Source of the DNA: Alcanivorax sp.
GTDB taxonomy: Bacteria; Pseudomonadota; Gammaproteobacteria; Pseudomonadales; Alcanivoracaceae
Assembly: GCF_002726155.1 (NCBI RefSeq)
Contig: NZ_PBSH01000030.1
Location: 62,001-126,000 of the forward strand
Direction: 5' to 3'
Length of the DNA stretch: 64,000 nt
Shown here: in pieces, positions 43,204-52,353 of the stretch
How the letters are laid out: the number at the start of each line of letters is the position of its first letter
Numbering within the stretch: the first letter of the stretch is position 1
Notes under the pieces: model-generated
What the model saw: the letters and a program-made list of their open reading frames with translations, nothing else
What the model was told of the DNA's origin: nothing
Databases searched by the model: none
Program-made: the position numbers and the translations under genes

Positions 43204-43356
43204 TTACCCGTAAATCATTCTGTCAACAACGTAAGCGGCGGCGGCCATGGTGGCAACCACCCCGAACAGGAACAGCAAGAACAACAGGGCGGGCTTGATC
43301 GTTTTGGGAAGCGCTTCGGTTTCGCGTGAAGCGCGGGGTTCCTGCGTTTTACTCAT
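43204..43356 (-). CDS. Small single-pass membrane protein (50 aa)
   Basis: 50 aa: a polar N-terminus (MSKTQEPRASRETEALPKT) followed by one transmembrane helix (residues about 23-43) ending in DRMIYG. A good ribosome binding site AGGGAG lies 7 nt before the ATG, and its stop is 5 nt before the PilZ start, which supports a real gene in the same operon. The family was not recognised. Confidence 0.65.
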   Translation of the reverse strand: MSKTQEPRASRETEALPKTIKPALLFLLFLFGVVATMAAAAYVVDRMIYG

Positions 43357-43424
43357 CAGTTATCTCCCTGACATATCCGCATACTTTACAGTATCAGTTA
43401 TTCCGGGACGATAGGAAACTGGGG

Positions 43425-43457
43425 CCTTGCAGGGCTGGTAACTTGAGCCCTGCAAGG
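43425..43457. terminator. Hairpin after the downstream TRAP permease gene
   Basis: CCTTGCAGGGCT (43425-43436) pairs with AGCCCTGCAAGG (43446-43457), 12 bp over a 9-nt loop. TTTTT follows on the plus side only, so its use for the minus-strand permease gene at 43482 is uncertain. Confidence 0.5.
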
Positions 43458-43481
43458 GTTTTTGGCAGTTTGCGACGCTGA

Positions 43482-45809
43482 TCACCCTGTGACGTCTATT
43501 TTCTGAAATAGCCAGTGATGCAGGCTGTCAGAGAGCAGCGGCACAAAGGCAACCAGCAACAGGGCCGTGAGCATGACGGCAATGGGCAACAGGTATTTTT
43601 CGTAGCGCCGGTAGAAAGAGCCATTGATGACTTTGGCGCTTTCCACCTCGTCATCACCGACGACCTGGCGCGTCAACAGGTGGTTAAGGGCGACGGGTGG
43701 AGACAGGTAGCCCAGCTCGAAGGCAACGAGGCTTATCATCCAGAAGTGCAATGGGGCGATGCCGTTATCGAAAGCCACCTGGGCGATGGTCGCGTTCACC
43801 AGGATGACCGCCCCAAAGGGATCCATGATCATGCCAATAATAACCATGGTTACCACCAGCAGCGTCATGGCGACCCAGATCGAAGGGAACGTTTCCGGCA
43901 AGGCTTCCATGATCCCGGAGCGTTCCAGTAGCCCCCCCATGCTGACGGTCAGTGCCATCAGCATGAGCAGCGCACCAATATGACCGGTGGTTTCATTGGT
44001 GGAGAAGCGCAGAGAGCTTTCCAGGTTGGTTCCAACCCCTTCTTCCTTGGCTGGCAGTTCTGATACCTCGCCGCTGGGTTTGAACAGATAATGGATAAGC
44101 AGACTGATGCCGAGAATCAGGTTTCGCCAGAACAGCCCGGTTAACGTATCGGAAAGTTGGTTGGCGGAGGTACCAGATGGAATATTGCCGGCATCCAGTG
44201 CGTTGCTGACCAACCAGGCGTCATAGCTTGAATGGATCAGTAGTAGAGCCAGTACGGCAGCGCACAGGTGCAGGAAATGACGGCTGAACTTCTCATAGAT
44301 AAGCACGGCCAGCATGATCATCGGCAGGATGATGGGCGCATAGTTTTCGTTAAGTTGGGCCCCCAGGATATCTCTGAAAACCACCACCACGGTGCCAATG
44401 ACAATGACGTAAGGCAGCAGGGGGACAAGCCGTTTCAGGCTTGCGGGAACCGCTTGTGAGAATCGGGCGATGCGTGCCGGTTCGGTGCGGGCAAACTGAC
44501 TGTAAATGAAGAACAGTAATAGCGATAAACCGAAGACCTTGATGCCAGAAGTGAACAGTTCATCTGTGGTCACGCTGTTATTCAAGGCGGCGATAATGAC
44601 CACCAGCAAACAGGGGCGCAGCACAACACCCATGGACCCGGACATGGCCGCCCCGGCCAGTGCCAACTGCTTTCTCGCTCCGGCACGGACCAGCTCATGG
44701 TAAACGGTTGCACCGGCCGCGATGATAAAAATGCCGGATGCGCCGGTATAGGCGGTGGGGATGGCGGTAACAGCAAGAATCACAAAGCACATCAGTTCGG
44801 GGGACATGCGCCAGGGGCGCAGCACATCGAAAACCAGATGCACCATCTTCGTCTGCCGCAGCATCATCCCTACCCAAATATAAAGGCCGAGGCTGAGAAA
44901 CATGGTGGAAAATTCCATCATCATGCCCAGGTAGACGCTGGTGCCGTGCAGGTAGCCCTGAGACATGAACTGGATGCTGGCACTGAGGCACATATACGCG
45001 TACAGCGGAATCGTTAGCAGTGCCTTGCCCCAGCTACCGCCTTCTTCCAGATCCTTGGGTGGGAAAAAAAGCTGCCAGAGAGACGCGGCGCTGAGAATGG
45101 CGAAGCCGCCTATCCAGAATTGATGTAAATAAAAGTGGTTTACCTGGACGCCATCGGTCATCGCCTTGATTTCCTCACTGCGATAGATCAAGGCAGAAGC
45201 CAGAAGCAGCACGTTGGCAGTGAGCTGGCCGAAGGTGGAGACCAGATGATCCTTGCGGGTGCGTGCCGGACGCAAAGCGATATGGTGACGGGTCAGCGTG
45301 GCCGTCGCCGCGCAAATGAGCAGCAGCAAGCAAAGGATCAGCCGCTTGTAGTCACCCAGAATGCTGACAACTTGTGCCACGCCTCCTTCCAGGGTGCGAA
45401 AGGCAATGACGCCGGGGGTGACCTTTTCCTGGACCATTTGGTAGTTAGCCCACTTTTCACGGCACAGCGTTTGTGCGGACTCCAGGGATTGGCGCAACGC
45501 CTTTTCATCGATTTCGGTGCCAAAAAAACCGGCGAGGGGGTCGTCGGCCATTTTCTGTTTCTTTTCGGCAATGGCGCGTTCCAGCTCCCTGTCCAGGTCA
45601 GCATCCGCGTTGCAGGTGGGCTCATTCAGGGCGCCTGCACTACGCAGTTGAAAATAGTTGTCCCAGGTGTTTTCACCGATCGAGAGAAGTTGGGAATGAA
45701 TAACCTGCCCGGAAGCCAGGAAAATCGTCAGCAATAGCAGCAGCAGGGTCGGCAGGGAGGAAAACCACTCTCGGGCGGTACGCTGTTCCATGCGCAGGGA
45801 TGTGGCCAT
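43482..45809 (-). CDS. TRAP-type permease with fused small and large subunits (copy 2)
   Basis: 775 aa, highly hydrophobic. The C-terminal third is a DctM-type large TRAP permease (MIMDPFGAVILVNATIAQVAFDNGIAPLHFW, GYLSPPVALNHLLTRQVVG). The N-terminus has one helix, a periplasmic-sized loop of about 90 residues with two cysteines (EPTCNADADL and TLCREKW), then about four helices that could stand for the DctQ part. AAGGA lies 7 nt before the ATG. It is a close paralog of the next upstream gene (45994-48324). Substrate unknown; the neighbours encode AdeT-type binding proteins. Confidence 0.85.
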   Translation of the reverse strand: MATSLRMEQRTAREWFSSLPTLLLLLLTIFLASGQVIHSQLLSIGENTWDNYFQLRSAGALNEPTCNADADLDRELERAIAEKKQKMADDPLAGFFGTEIDEKALRQSLESAQTLCREKWANYQMVQEKVTPGVIAFRTLEGGVAQVVSILGDYKRLILCLLLLICAATATLTRHHIALRPARTRKDHLVSTFGQLTANVLLLASALIYRSEEIKAMTDGVQVNHFYLHQFWIGGFAILSAASLWQLFFPPKDLEEGGSWGKALLTIPLYAYMCLSASIQFMSQGYLHGTSVYLGMMMEFSTMFLSLGLYIWVGMMLRQTKMVHLVFDVLRPWRMSPELMCFVILAVTAIPTAYTGASGIFIIAAGATVYHELVRAGARKQLALAGAAMSGSMGVVLRPCLLVVIIAALNNSVTTDELFTSGIKVFGLSLLLFFIYSQFARTEPARIARFSQAVPASLKRLVPLLPYVIVIGTVVVVFRDILGAQLNENYAPIILPMIMLAVLIYEKFSRHFLHLCAAVLALLLIHSSYDAWLVSNALDAGNIPSGTSANQLSDTLTGLFWRNLILGISLLIHYLFKPSGEVSELPAKEEGVGTNLESSLRFSTNETTGHIGALLMLMALTVSMGGLLERSGIMEALPETFPSIWVAMTLLVVTMVIIGMIMDPFGAVILVNATIAQVAFDNGIAPLHFWMISLVAFELGYLSPPVALNHLLTRQVVGDDEVESAKVINGSFYRRYEKYLLPIAVMLTALLLVAFVPLLSDSLHHWLFQKIDVTG

Positions 45810-45949
45810 GTGTTGTCCTTGTTATTTTCTTGTGAGCAAAGATTTTGCAAATTAGCACGCGGGCATAGGTATGGAAAGGCAGTGCTCGATGGCGCAGGAA
45901 GGAGGCGGGCCGCAAAGAGGCGGGGGAATAACGTTGCTGACCTCAAAAC

Positions 45950-45979
45950 GCAAAAAGGGCCCGAATGGGCCCTTTTTGC
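45950..45979. terminator. Terminator between the two TRAP permease genes
   Basis: AAAAAGGGCCC (45952-45962) pairs with GGGCCCTTTTT (45967-45977) over a 4-nt loop. It can act in either direction; here it ends the minus-strand gene at 45994. Confidence 0.9.
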
Positions 45980-45993
45980 TGTGTCGGTTAGCG

Positions 45994-48324
45994 TTAGTGA
46001 ACGCCGACCTGGATCTTCTGGAACAGGAACTCGTGGAGCGAGTCCGACATCAGCGGTACGTAAGAGACCAGCAGCAGCGCAGTCAGCATCACCGCGATCG
46101 GCAGCAGGAATTTCTCGTAGCGGCGGTAGAAGCTGCCACCCGGTACCTTGGCGGATTCCACTTCCTCGTCCCCGACCACTTGCCTTGTCAGCAGGTGGTT
46201 CAGTGCCACAGGGGGCGACAGATAACCCAGCTCAAAGGCCACCAGGGTGATCATCCAGAAGTGTAATGGCGCAATACCATTGTCAAAGGCAATTTGGGCA
46301 ATGGTTGCGTTGACCAGAATCACCGCCCCGTAGGGGTCCATGATCATGCCGATAATCACCATGGTGACAACCAGCAGGGTCATGGCCAGCCAGATGCTCG
46401 GGAACGTCTCAGGCAGCATTTCCATGACGCCGGAACGCTCGATAATACCGCCGACACTGACCGACAGGGCCATCAGCATCAGCAGGGCGCCAATATGGCC
46501 GGTAGTCTCGTTGGTCGCAAAGCGCAATGAGCTTTCCATCTTGTCGCCCACGCCAGGCTCTGGCTGATAATGCGGATCCATATCCGGGGTTTTCACCAGA
46601 TAATGAGTCACCAGGCAGGCGCCAAGGATGACATTACGCCAGAACAGTCCCCAGAACAGGCCTTCCAGTTGTTCTGCAGAGGTGCCGGTGGGAATGGCGC
46701 CGCTGTTCAGTGCTTCATTGATAATCCACAGGTTGTAGCAGGAGTGGATCAGCAGTGGTACCAGGACCACGGTGAACACGTGCAGGGATTTCTGACTCAG
46801 TTTTTCGTACGCCAGGATAGACAGCAGCATCACTGGCAGAATAATCGGTGCATAGTTTTCGTTCAGTTCCGTATCCAGCAGATCACGGAAGAGTACGACA
46901 ACCGTCCCCATGATGATCACATAGGGCAGCAGCGGGATCAGTCGTTTCAGGCTCTGGGGAACCGCTTCCGAGAACGGCGCAATACGTGCCGGGGCAGTAC
47001 GGGCAAACTGGCTGTAAATGAAGAACAAGAACAGTGACAGACCGAAGATTTTCAGGCCGGAAGTGAAGAGCTCATCGGTGGTTACACTGTTGTTCAGAGC
47101 CGCGATGATAACCACCAGCAAACAGGGGCGAAGAACCACACCCATTGAGCCGGACATGGCCGTGGCTGCCAATGCAAGTTGCTTGCGAGCGCCGGCACGA
47201 ACCAGTTCGTTATAAATGGTGGCACCCGCAGCGATAACGAAGATACCGGAGGCGCCGGTGTAGGCTGTGGGCACAGCGGCAACCGCCAGAACAACGAAAC
47301 ACATCAGCTCTGGTGACATTTTCCAGGGACGCAGCACGTCGAACACCAGGTGCGCCATCTTGGTCTGGCGCAGCAGCATACCAATCCAGATATACAGCGC
47401 CAGGCTCAGGAACAGCGTAGACAACTCCATCATCATGCCGAGATAGACGCTAATGCCGTGGTAGTAACCCTGGCTGATGAACTGTGCACCGGCGGTAAGA
47501 CACATGAAGCTGTACAGCGGAATGGTCAACATCGCCTTGCCCCAGGTGCCGCCTTCCTCAAGGTCTTTGGGTGGGCGAATCAGCTGGTAGAGAGCGGCCA
47601 GAGACAGCAGCAGGAAGCCCGCGATCCAGAACTGGTGCAGATAGAAATGGTTAACCTGAACCCCGTCGGCCATGGCGCTGACTTCTTCGCCACGGTACAG
47701 CCAGGCTGACATGAGTAGCATGACGTTGGCGGCAAGCTGCCCCACGCTGGAAACAAAGTGATCTTTTCGCGTGTGTGCCGGGCGCAGCGAAATATGATGG
47801 CGACTCAAGGTGGCGGTCGCGGCACAGATCATCACCAGCAGGCAAAGCAGCAGGCGTTTGTAGTTACCCAGGGTGGTAACAACTTTGGCAACGCCGCCTT
47901 CCAGAGTTCGGAAGGCAATCACACCGGGGGTGGCCTTCTCCTGAATAAGCTCGTAACGCTCCCACTTGCCTCGACAGTTCGCCCTGGAAGATTCCAGCGA
48001 CTTGCGCAGCGCGGTTTCGTCGACGTCTGTGCCGAAGATACCAGCGAGTGGGTCGTCAGCCATTTGCTGCTTTTTCTGCTTGATGGCTTTTTCCAGCTCC
48101 TGGTTCAGGTCTGGGTCACGGTTACAGGTGGGTTGTTCCACCATGCCCGCGCCACGCAGCAGGAAATAGCCTTCCCAGGTATTTTCGCCGATTTTCAGTA
48201 GCTGAGAGTGAATGACTTCGCCGGAAGCCAGAAAAATAGTCAGCAGAAGAAGAATCAGGGTGGGAAGGGAGGATAACCATTCCGCCACGGAACGGTTTGC
48301 AACAGTCAGAGAAGGTTTATCCAT
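45994..48324 (-). CDS. TRAP-type permease with fused small and large subunits (copy 1)
   Basis: 776 aa, aligning end to end with the 775-aa neighbour, so the pair arose by tandem duplication. It has the same layout: N-terminal helix, a loop with paired cysteines (QPTCNRDPDL and ANCRGKW), membrane bundle, and a DctM-like C-terminus (MIMDPYGAVILVNATIAQIAFDNGIAPLHFW, SPPVALNHLL). TRAP permeases import organic acids or similar solutes using an ion gradient and a periplasmic binding protein. It lies directly downstream of AdeT-like paralog 2, though a hairpin separates them (48476-48501). Confidence 0.86.
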   Translation of the reverse strand: MDKPSLTVANRSVAEWLSSLPTLILLLLTIFLASGEVIHSQLLKIGENTWEGYFLLRGAGMVEQPTCNRDPDLNQELEKAIKQKKQQMADDPLAGIFGTDVDETALRKSLESSRANCRGKWERYELIQEKATPGVIAFRTLEGGVAKVVTTLGNYKRLLLCLLVMICAATATLSRHHISLRPAHTRKDHFVSSVGQLAANVMLLMSAWLYRGEEVSAMADGVQVNHFYLHQFWIAGFLLLSLAALYQLIRPPKDLEEGGTWGKAMLTIPLYSFMCLTAGAQFISQGYYHGISVYLGMMMELSTLFLSLALYIWIGMLLRQTKMAHLVFDVLRPWKMSPELMCFVVLAVAAVPTAYTGASGIFVIAAGATIYNELVRAGARKQLALAATAMSGSMGVVLRPCLLVVIIAALNNSVTTDELFTSGLKIFGLSLFLFFIYSQFARTAPARIAPFSEAVPQSLKRLIPLLPYVIIMGTVVVLFRDLLDTELNENYAPIILPVMLLSILAYEKLSQKSLHVFTVVLVPLLIHSCYNLWIINEALNSGAIPTGTSAEQLEGLFWGLFWRNVILGACLVTHYLVKTPDMDPHYQPEPGVGDKMESSLRFATNETTGHIGALLMLMALSVSVGGIIERSGVMEMLPETFPSIWLAMTLLVVTMVIIGMIMDPYGAVILVNATIAQIAFDNGIAPLHFWMITLVAFELGYLSPPVALNHLLTRQVVGDEEVESAKVPGGSFYRRYEKFLLPIAVMLTALLLVSYVPLMSDSLHEFLFQKIQVGVH

Positions 48325-48475
48325 TGTGCACCCGGTTATTGTTATACCGCCGAGAAAACCGAAGAGGTGAGGGCATCAGAGAGTTCAGCGCCTTATCCTC
48401 CGCATTGTGTAGCGGTGTAAACGTTTTGTTTACCTGTTGCCCGAAGAGCGGGTAACAGAAACTCTTGTCGTTAGG

Positions 48476-48501
48476 GAAAAACGGGGCCAGCAGGCCCCGT
48501 T
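48476..48501 (-). terminator. Terminator after AdeT-like paralog 2
   Basis: ACGGGGCC and GGCCCCGT pair over an AGCA loop (48481-48500). On the minus strand it is followed by TTTTTCCC. It would reduce read-through into the TRAP permease gene. Confidence 0.8.
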
Positions 48502-48519
48502 GGATCGTATATAACTGTT

Positions 48520-49536
48520 TTACTCGACAGGATTGACGCATTCTGCGCGGGACGCTTCGTGCTTGCAGCGTACCTTGCGTAACAGAGACATCATGTCTTT
48601 GCTGTATGTGCCGTCTTTGGTGAGGGCGATGCGCGCTTCGCGCAGCATTTCGTCATAGCGCAGCTTGTCGGCTTCGGGAATGCGAATCCACCATTTCTTG
48701 TTCACTTCGCTGTTGGCGTTTTCGATCACGCGCATGGCACGGTCAAACTGACCCAGCATGTATTTACGCGATTGTGCTGCGAAGTCGGCGGGGAATTTGT
48801 CTTTCTTCAGGATGACCTGGGCGGTCAGCTGACCGAGGACATAATCAATGATGCCACCATCAGGTTGCATGCCTTTATACAGTTCCAGAGCGGAATAGGC
48901 CGCAATCGGGGCAAAACAAATATCCACGGAGCCGTTATTGAAACGTCCGGAGAAGTTGGTGATGTCTGACATTACCGGAGACATGCCCACGCGGGATGCC
49001 ATGTTGGCCTGGGCTGTATCGTATTCGAGTACCGCAATGGATTTGCCGGACAGTTCGCCAACAGTATCGATGGTGCGATCTTTCACGAACAGGTAGGCCG
49101 CGCCCATGGGGGCAACGCCACCTACTTCGTAGGGGCCGGAAACCAGTTTTTCATTGATGGCCGGATTGCCGCTGGCGAGCACGGTGATAACAGTGCGCAT
49201 GGCGTCATAGCTGGGGATCGCGCCGATGGAGTCCATGCTGCCAGTGTAATTATTGAACTGACGACCACGGATCCCTGTGAGGACGGCGGCATCACACTGG
49301 CCGGCTTTCAGGTCTTCGGAGGCAATTTTTTCATCAGTGTAGGGCTTGAGTTCAAGATCCACACCCCAATCCAGGGCGGCGGTCTTGTAGTCCTTCATGA
49401 TGTTATAGATATCGCCGTTGGCACCGATAATATCGAATACGCACATGGTGCGTTTCTCGGCGGCCTGGGCGGCGGGGGTGAACGTCAATGCCAGAGCGGC
49501 AGTGGCGGCTGCAGTTAACGCTTTAACGTAGCGCAT
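48520..49536 (-). CDS. AdeT1/2-type periplasmic solute-binding protein (paralog 2)
   Basis: 338 aa with a signal peptide (MRYVKALTAAATAALALTFTPAAQA-A). Family motifs: KRTMCVFDIIG, CDAAVLTGIRGRQFNNYTGSMDSIGAIP, KFPADFAAQSRKY and RCKHEASRAEC. Of the five paralogs it is nearest in layout to Acinetobacter AdeT, with no N-terminal extension. AGGAG lies 7 nt before its start. It is 60 nt downstream of a TatT-like lipoprotein gene and upstream of the TRAP permeases, so it is the likely cognate binding protein of the system. Confidence 0.88.
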   Translation of the reverse strand: MRYVKALTAAATAALALTFTPAAQAAEKRTMCVFDIIGANGDIYNIMKDYKTAALDWGVDLELKPYTDEKIASEDLKAGQCDAAVLTGIRGRQFNNYTGSMDSIGAIPSYDAMRTVITVLASGNPAINEKLVSGPYEVGGVAPMGAAYLFVKDRTIDTVGELSGKSIAVLEYDTAQANMASRVGMSPVMSDITNFSGRFNNGSVDICFAPIAAYSALELYKGMQPDGGIIDYVLGQLTAQVILKKDKFPADFAAQSRKYMLGQFDRAMRVIENANSEVNKKWWIRIPEADKLRYDEMLREARIALTKDGTYSKDMMSLLRKVRCKHEASRAECVNPVE

Positions 49537-49596
49537 AATTGTCTCCTGGTTACTTCTTACAACTTATTCAAAAGCGGCCCGAAGGCCGCAACAGGC

Positions 49597-50625
49597 TTAT
49601 AGCAAATCGTCAATATTAACGGAGGGGCCGGATTGGGCTTGGTCATCCCAGAAGGTGCCAATGCCACCGATGGGGGTACGTTTACCGGTATTTTCAGTCC
49701 ACTCGCGATCTGAGATGCCCTGAACGATGAAGCCGGCAATGGCATCCAGCATGGCGTAATCCGGGTTCAGGTTCTGGTCGTTGGCGGCGTAGTCGCGGAT
49801 GGCCTTGCGCAGACGCTCATCATTGCCTTTGCTGAACGCGCTCATGGCGTAGAGGGCGCTACCCAGACGGATACCGTTGTCGAAACCGGCCTTGGCTGAG
49901 GCTTCCAGTTCGGCCCATGCGTCGGCGTTTGGCGGAGCCAGCATCGGCAGCAGGTTCCAGACTGCAGCACGGGTGCCGCGGGGCACGCCCCACCACTTGT
50001 CGTTCTCCAAGCACTTCATGTTGCGCTCGACCTTGGCGGCGAGATCGCGGGGAACGCCTACTGCACCATCGGATGCACCATCATTGAGCAGGGCTTGAAC
50101 GCCGGAGATGTTGCCGACCATCCATACCAGCTCGTCGAAGTCGGTTTTCAGTTTCGGGCATTCGCCGTCTTTCATATCGCCGTAGGCTTCAACCATGTAG
50201 TTGTAAGCCTTGTACTGGCGATCAGCGGCAACAGCGGACCAGCGCTTCTGCTCAATGCGGGCATCCTGAGCTTCACTTACCCGTCCATCTTTCACTGAAC
50301 GCATGTAGCGCAATTCAGCGTCGAGGGCGATTTGTTCGGCACAGGTGGCGGCGGTAGTGAATACCATGGCGCCAAGCTTGCTGGGGTCAGAGCCAACTCG
50401 CTCGAAAGACATCAGTAGCGGGGTTTGGGCTTCACCGGTGACACACGCCATGCGTACGTCGTTGTAGGTCATCATGTAGGGCAGCATTTCGGATCGACCG
50501 AAGCTGATGAGGACATCGCCGGTGGTTTTGTAGATGACGCCACAGCCTTGCAGAGCCAGGATGGCGCCCCCTACCAAGGCCAGACCGGAATGTCGTAGCA
50601 TTTTTTTCATGGAAAGAGAACCCAT
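49597..50625 (-). CDS. Lipoprotein resembling the TRAP-associated TatT component
   Basis: 342 aa. A lipobox ends in LQGC (C28) after a hydrophobic stretch, so it is lipid-anchored. The mature part is almost entirely alpha-helical with repeated helix pairs (for example AELEASAKAGFDNGIRLGSALYAMSAF), like the TPR-type T-component (TatT) of TPAT transporters. AAGGAG lies 7 nt before the ATG. Gene order TatT-AdeT-TRAP permease supports the assignment; the family call itself is from pattern and context and should be treated as probable. Confidence 0.68.
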   Translation of the reverse strand: MGSLSMKKMLRHSGLALVGGAILALQGCGVIYKTTGDVLISFGRSEMLPYMMTYNDVRMACVTGEAQTPLLMSFERVGSDPSKLGAMVFTTAATCAEQIALDAELRYMRSVKDGRVSEAQDARIEQKRWSAVAADRQYKAYNYMVEAYGDMKDGECPKLKTDFDELVWMVGNISGVQALLNDGASDGAVGVPRDLAAKVERNMKCLENDKWWGVPRGTRAAVWNLLPMLAPPNADAWAELEASAKAGFDNGIRLGSALYAMSAFSKGNDERLRKAIRDYAANDQNLNPDYAMLDAIAGFIVQGISDREWTENTGKRTPIGGIGTFWDDQAQSGPSVNIDDLL

Positions 50626-50738
50626 TCGTTAGCTCCTTGTTATTGTTCTCACATAGCGCGGTCAAAGGTACGAAAGTCCGCCAATTGGCACAAGCGGCAA
50701 TTACAAAAAAGCCTGCAAACAATTACAAACAATAAATT

Positions 50739-50747
50739 TGCTATATC
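50739..50747 (+). promoter_or_regulatory. Possible extended -10 promoter of the UbiB-family gene
   Basis: TGCTATATC fits an extended -10 element (TGnTATAAT). Initiation would fall near 50754, so the ATG at 50800 is preferred over the GTG at 50755 as the start. Confidence 0.35.
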
Positions 50748-50799
50748 ATGGATTGTGTTCATCAACCCATGGAATCTACAGGGAAAATACGATTTTATT

Positions 50800-52161
50800 A
50801 TGAGTGACCACAGTGGCGTTAAAGACATGCGGGCCTGGCTGGCGGGCGAACGGAGTGGCCTTTCCCTGGCATTGAATACCGCCCGGGGTGGACTGCGTAT
50901 TCTCGAAACGCTTGGCGTCCTGGGTCGCCAGGGGCTCGGTTGGGCTCTGGGGGATCGCCCGCCAGTGCCGGCTTTGCTGCGTACGACCTTCGAATCCCTG
51001 GGGACTACTTACATCAAGTTAGGGCAGTTTATTGCCAGCTCCCCATCAATTTTCCCTGAAGAGTATGTAGAAGAGTTTCAGCGCTGCCTGGACCGTACGC
51101 CCCCCCTACCTTTTCATTACATTCGCGAAACCATTGAATCCGAGCTGGGCGCCAGCCTTGAATCGCTCTATCAATTTGTGGATCCCAAACCATTGGCCAG
51201 TGCGTCAATTGCACAGGTTCATGCAGCAAAGATGAAGAACGGCCAGGACGTGGTTATCAAGGTTCAGCGTCCGGGTGTGAAGAATGTACTGCTCACAGAT
51301 TTCAATTTTCTTTATTTCGCCGCGCGGATTACCGAGCAATTGGCGCCGGGTTTGTCCCGGTCGGCCATTTCCGGGGTCATTGAAGAATTGCAGGCCGGCA
51401 TGCTGGAAGAGTGTGATTTCATCAAGGAAGCGAACAACCTGAAGGCGTTCAACGTGTTTTTGCGCGATACCGGGAATACCCAGGCGGTGGCGCCGGAGCC
51501 GATCATGTCGCACACCACAGGCAAGGTGTTGACCATGGAGCGTTTCTTTGGCGTGCCGCTGACGGATATGAATGTACTTAAAAAGTATACCGACGATCCG
51601 GCAGGCACCTTGATCTCCGCCCTTAATACCTGGTTCTCCAGTCTTATGTTGTGTGACTTCTTCCATGCGGATGTGCATGCCGGAAACCTGATGTTGCTGG
51701 AAGATGGCCGGGTAGGGTTTATCGATTTTGGTATCGTCGGGCGGATACGCCGTGAAGCCTGGGATGGCATGGCCACCTTTTTTGACGCCATTGGTCGCGG
51801 TGATGTGCGGCAGATGGCAGAAGCCATGGCCGTGATTGGCATGACCCGTGAAGAGGTGGATGTCGAGGCGCTGGCCCGGGACATTGAGGGGCTGCAAGGC
51901 TCGCTGGGTCAGGTGGACCCGTCTTCACTGGTGCAGGCGGACCGCAACGACAAGGAGGTGAATCGTCTGCTGATGGATATCGTCAAAATTGGTGAGAGCC
52001 ACGGTATTCGTTTCCCGCGAGAGTTTGCCTTGTTGCTGAAACAGTTCCTCTATTTCGACCGTTATGTGCAGGTGCTGGCACCGGAAATGGATATGTTCAG
52101 TGATAACCGTGTAGACATGTTCGGTGCCGTTGACGAAATGCCGGGTGGTTTTCTGCACTAA
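50800..52161 (+). CDS. ABC1/AarF/UbiB-family atypical kinase
   Basis: 453 aa. Family motifs: KxGQ in TYIKLGQFIASSP (K73), the alanine-rich loop in PLASASIAQVHAAKMKNGQDVVIKVQRPG, the catalytic stretch FFHADVHAGNLMLLEDGRVGFIDFGIVGRI, and EEYVEEFQRCLDRTPPLP. The C-terminus lacks the two membrane helices of UbiB proper, so this is a soluble family member. Such proteins are linked to quinone or lipid homeostasis. It is on the plus strand within a minus-strand transporter cluster, divergent from the TatT-like gene. Confidence 0.86.
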   Translation: MSDHSGVKDMRAWLAGERSGLSLALNTARGGLRILETLGVLGRQGLGWALGDRPPVPALLRTTFESLGTTYIKLGQFIASSPSIFPEEYVEEFQRCLDRTPPLPFHYIRETIESELGASLESLYQFVDPKPLASASIAQVHAAKMKNGQDVVIKVQRPGVKNVLLTDFNFLYFAARITEQLAPGLSRSAISGVIEELQAGMLEECDFIKEANNLKAFNVFLRDTGNTQAVAPEPIMSHTTGKVLTMERFFGVPLTDMNVLKKYTDDPAGTLISALNTWFSSLMLCDFFHADVHAGNLMLLEDGRVGFIDFGIVGRIRREAWDGMATFFDAIGRGDVRQMAEAMAVIGMTREEVDVEALARDIEGLQGSLGQVDPSSLVQADRNDKEVNRLLMDIVKIGESHGIRFPREFALLLKQFLYFDRYVQVLAPEMDMFSDNRVDMFGAVDEMPGGFLH

Positions 52162-52189
52162 TAGCAGCAAGCTACGACCTATGAGCCAC

Positions 52190-52223
52190 AAAAAAACCGT
52201 ACCTTCTCGGGTACGGTTTTTTT
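52190..52223. terminator. Bidirectional terminator after the UbiB-family gene
   Basis: AAAAAAACCGTACC (52190-52203) pairs with GGTACGGTTTTTTT (52210-52223), 14 bp, with A/T tracts on both sides. Confidence 0.93.
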
Positions 52224-52237
52224 GTTTGGGCCTTGAT

Positions 52238-52257
52238 GCGAGTGACGAGTAACGAGT
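52238..52257. repeat. GAGTGACGAGT-type repeat, copy A
   Basis: GCGAGTGACGAGTAACGAGT, identical over 20 nt to 63241-63260. With the CGAAACT array at 52311 it forms an imperfect inverted repeat. Confidence 0.85.
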
Positions 52258-52310
52258 TTTGAAAATCAAGAGATGGCGTTGTCAGCCTGGTGTTACTGCT
52301 TTTTGCTCTT

Positions 52311-52345
52311 CGAAACTCGAAACTCGAAACTCGAAACTCGAAACT
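52311..52345. repeat. Heptanucleotide tandem array (CGAAACT)x5
   Basis: Five perfect copies of CGAAACT, ending 8 nt before the stop codon side of the minus-strand AdeT-like paralog 3. It has the same period as the arrays at 1463 and 20822. Confidence 0.95.
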
Positions 52346-52353
52346 CGTAGCTA

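Noticed and set aside
50755..50799. GTG at 50755 as start of the UbiB-family gene
   Set aside because: It lies at the likely transcription start with no ribosome binding site; ATG at 50800 fits the family better.
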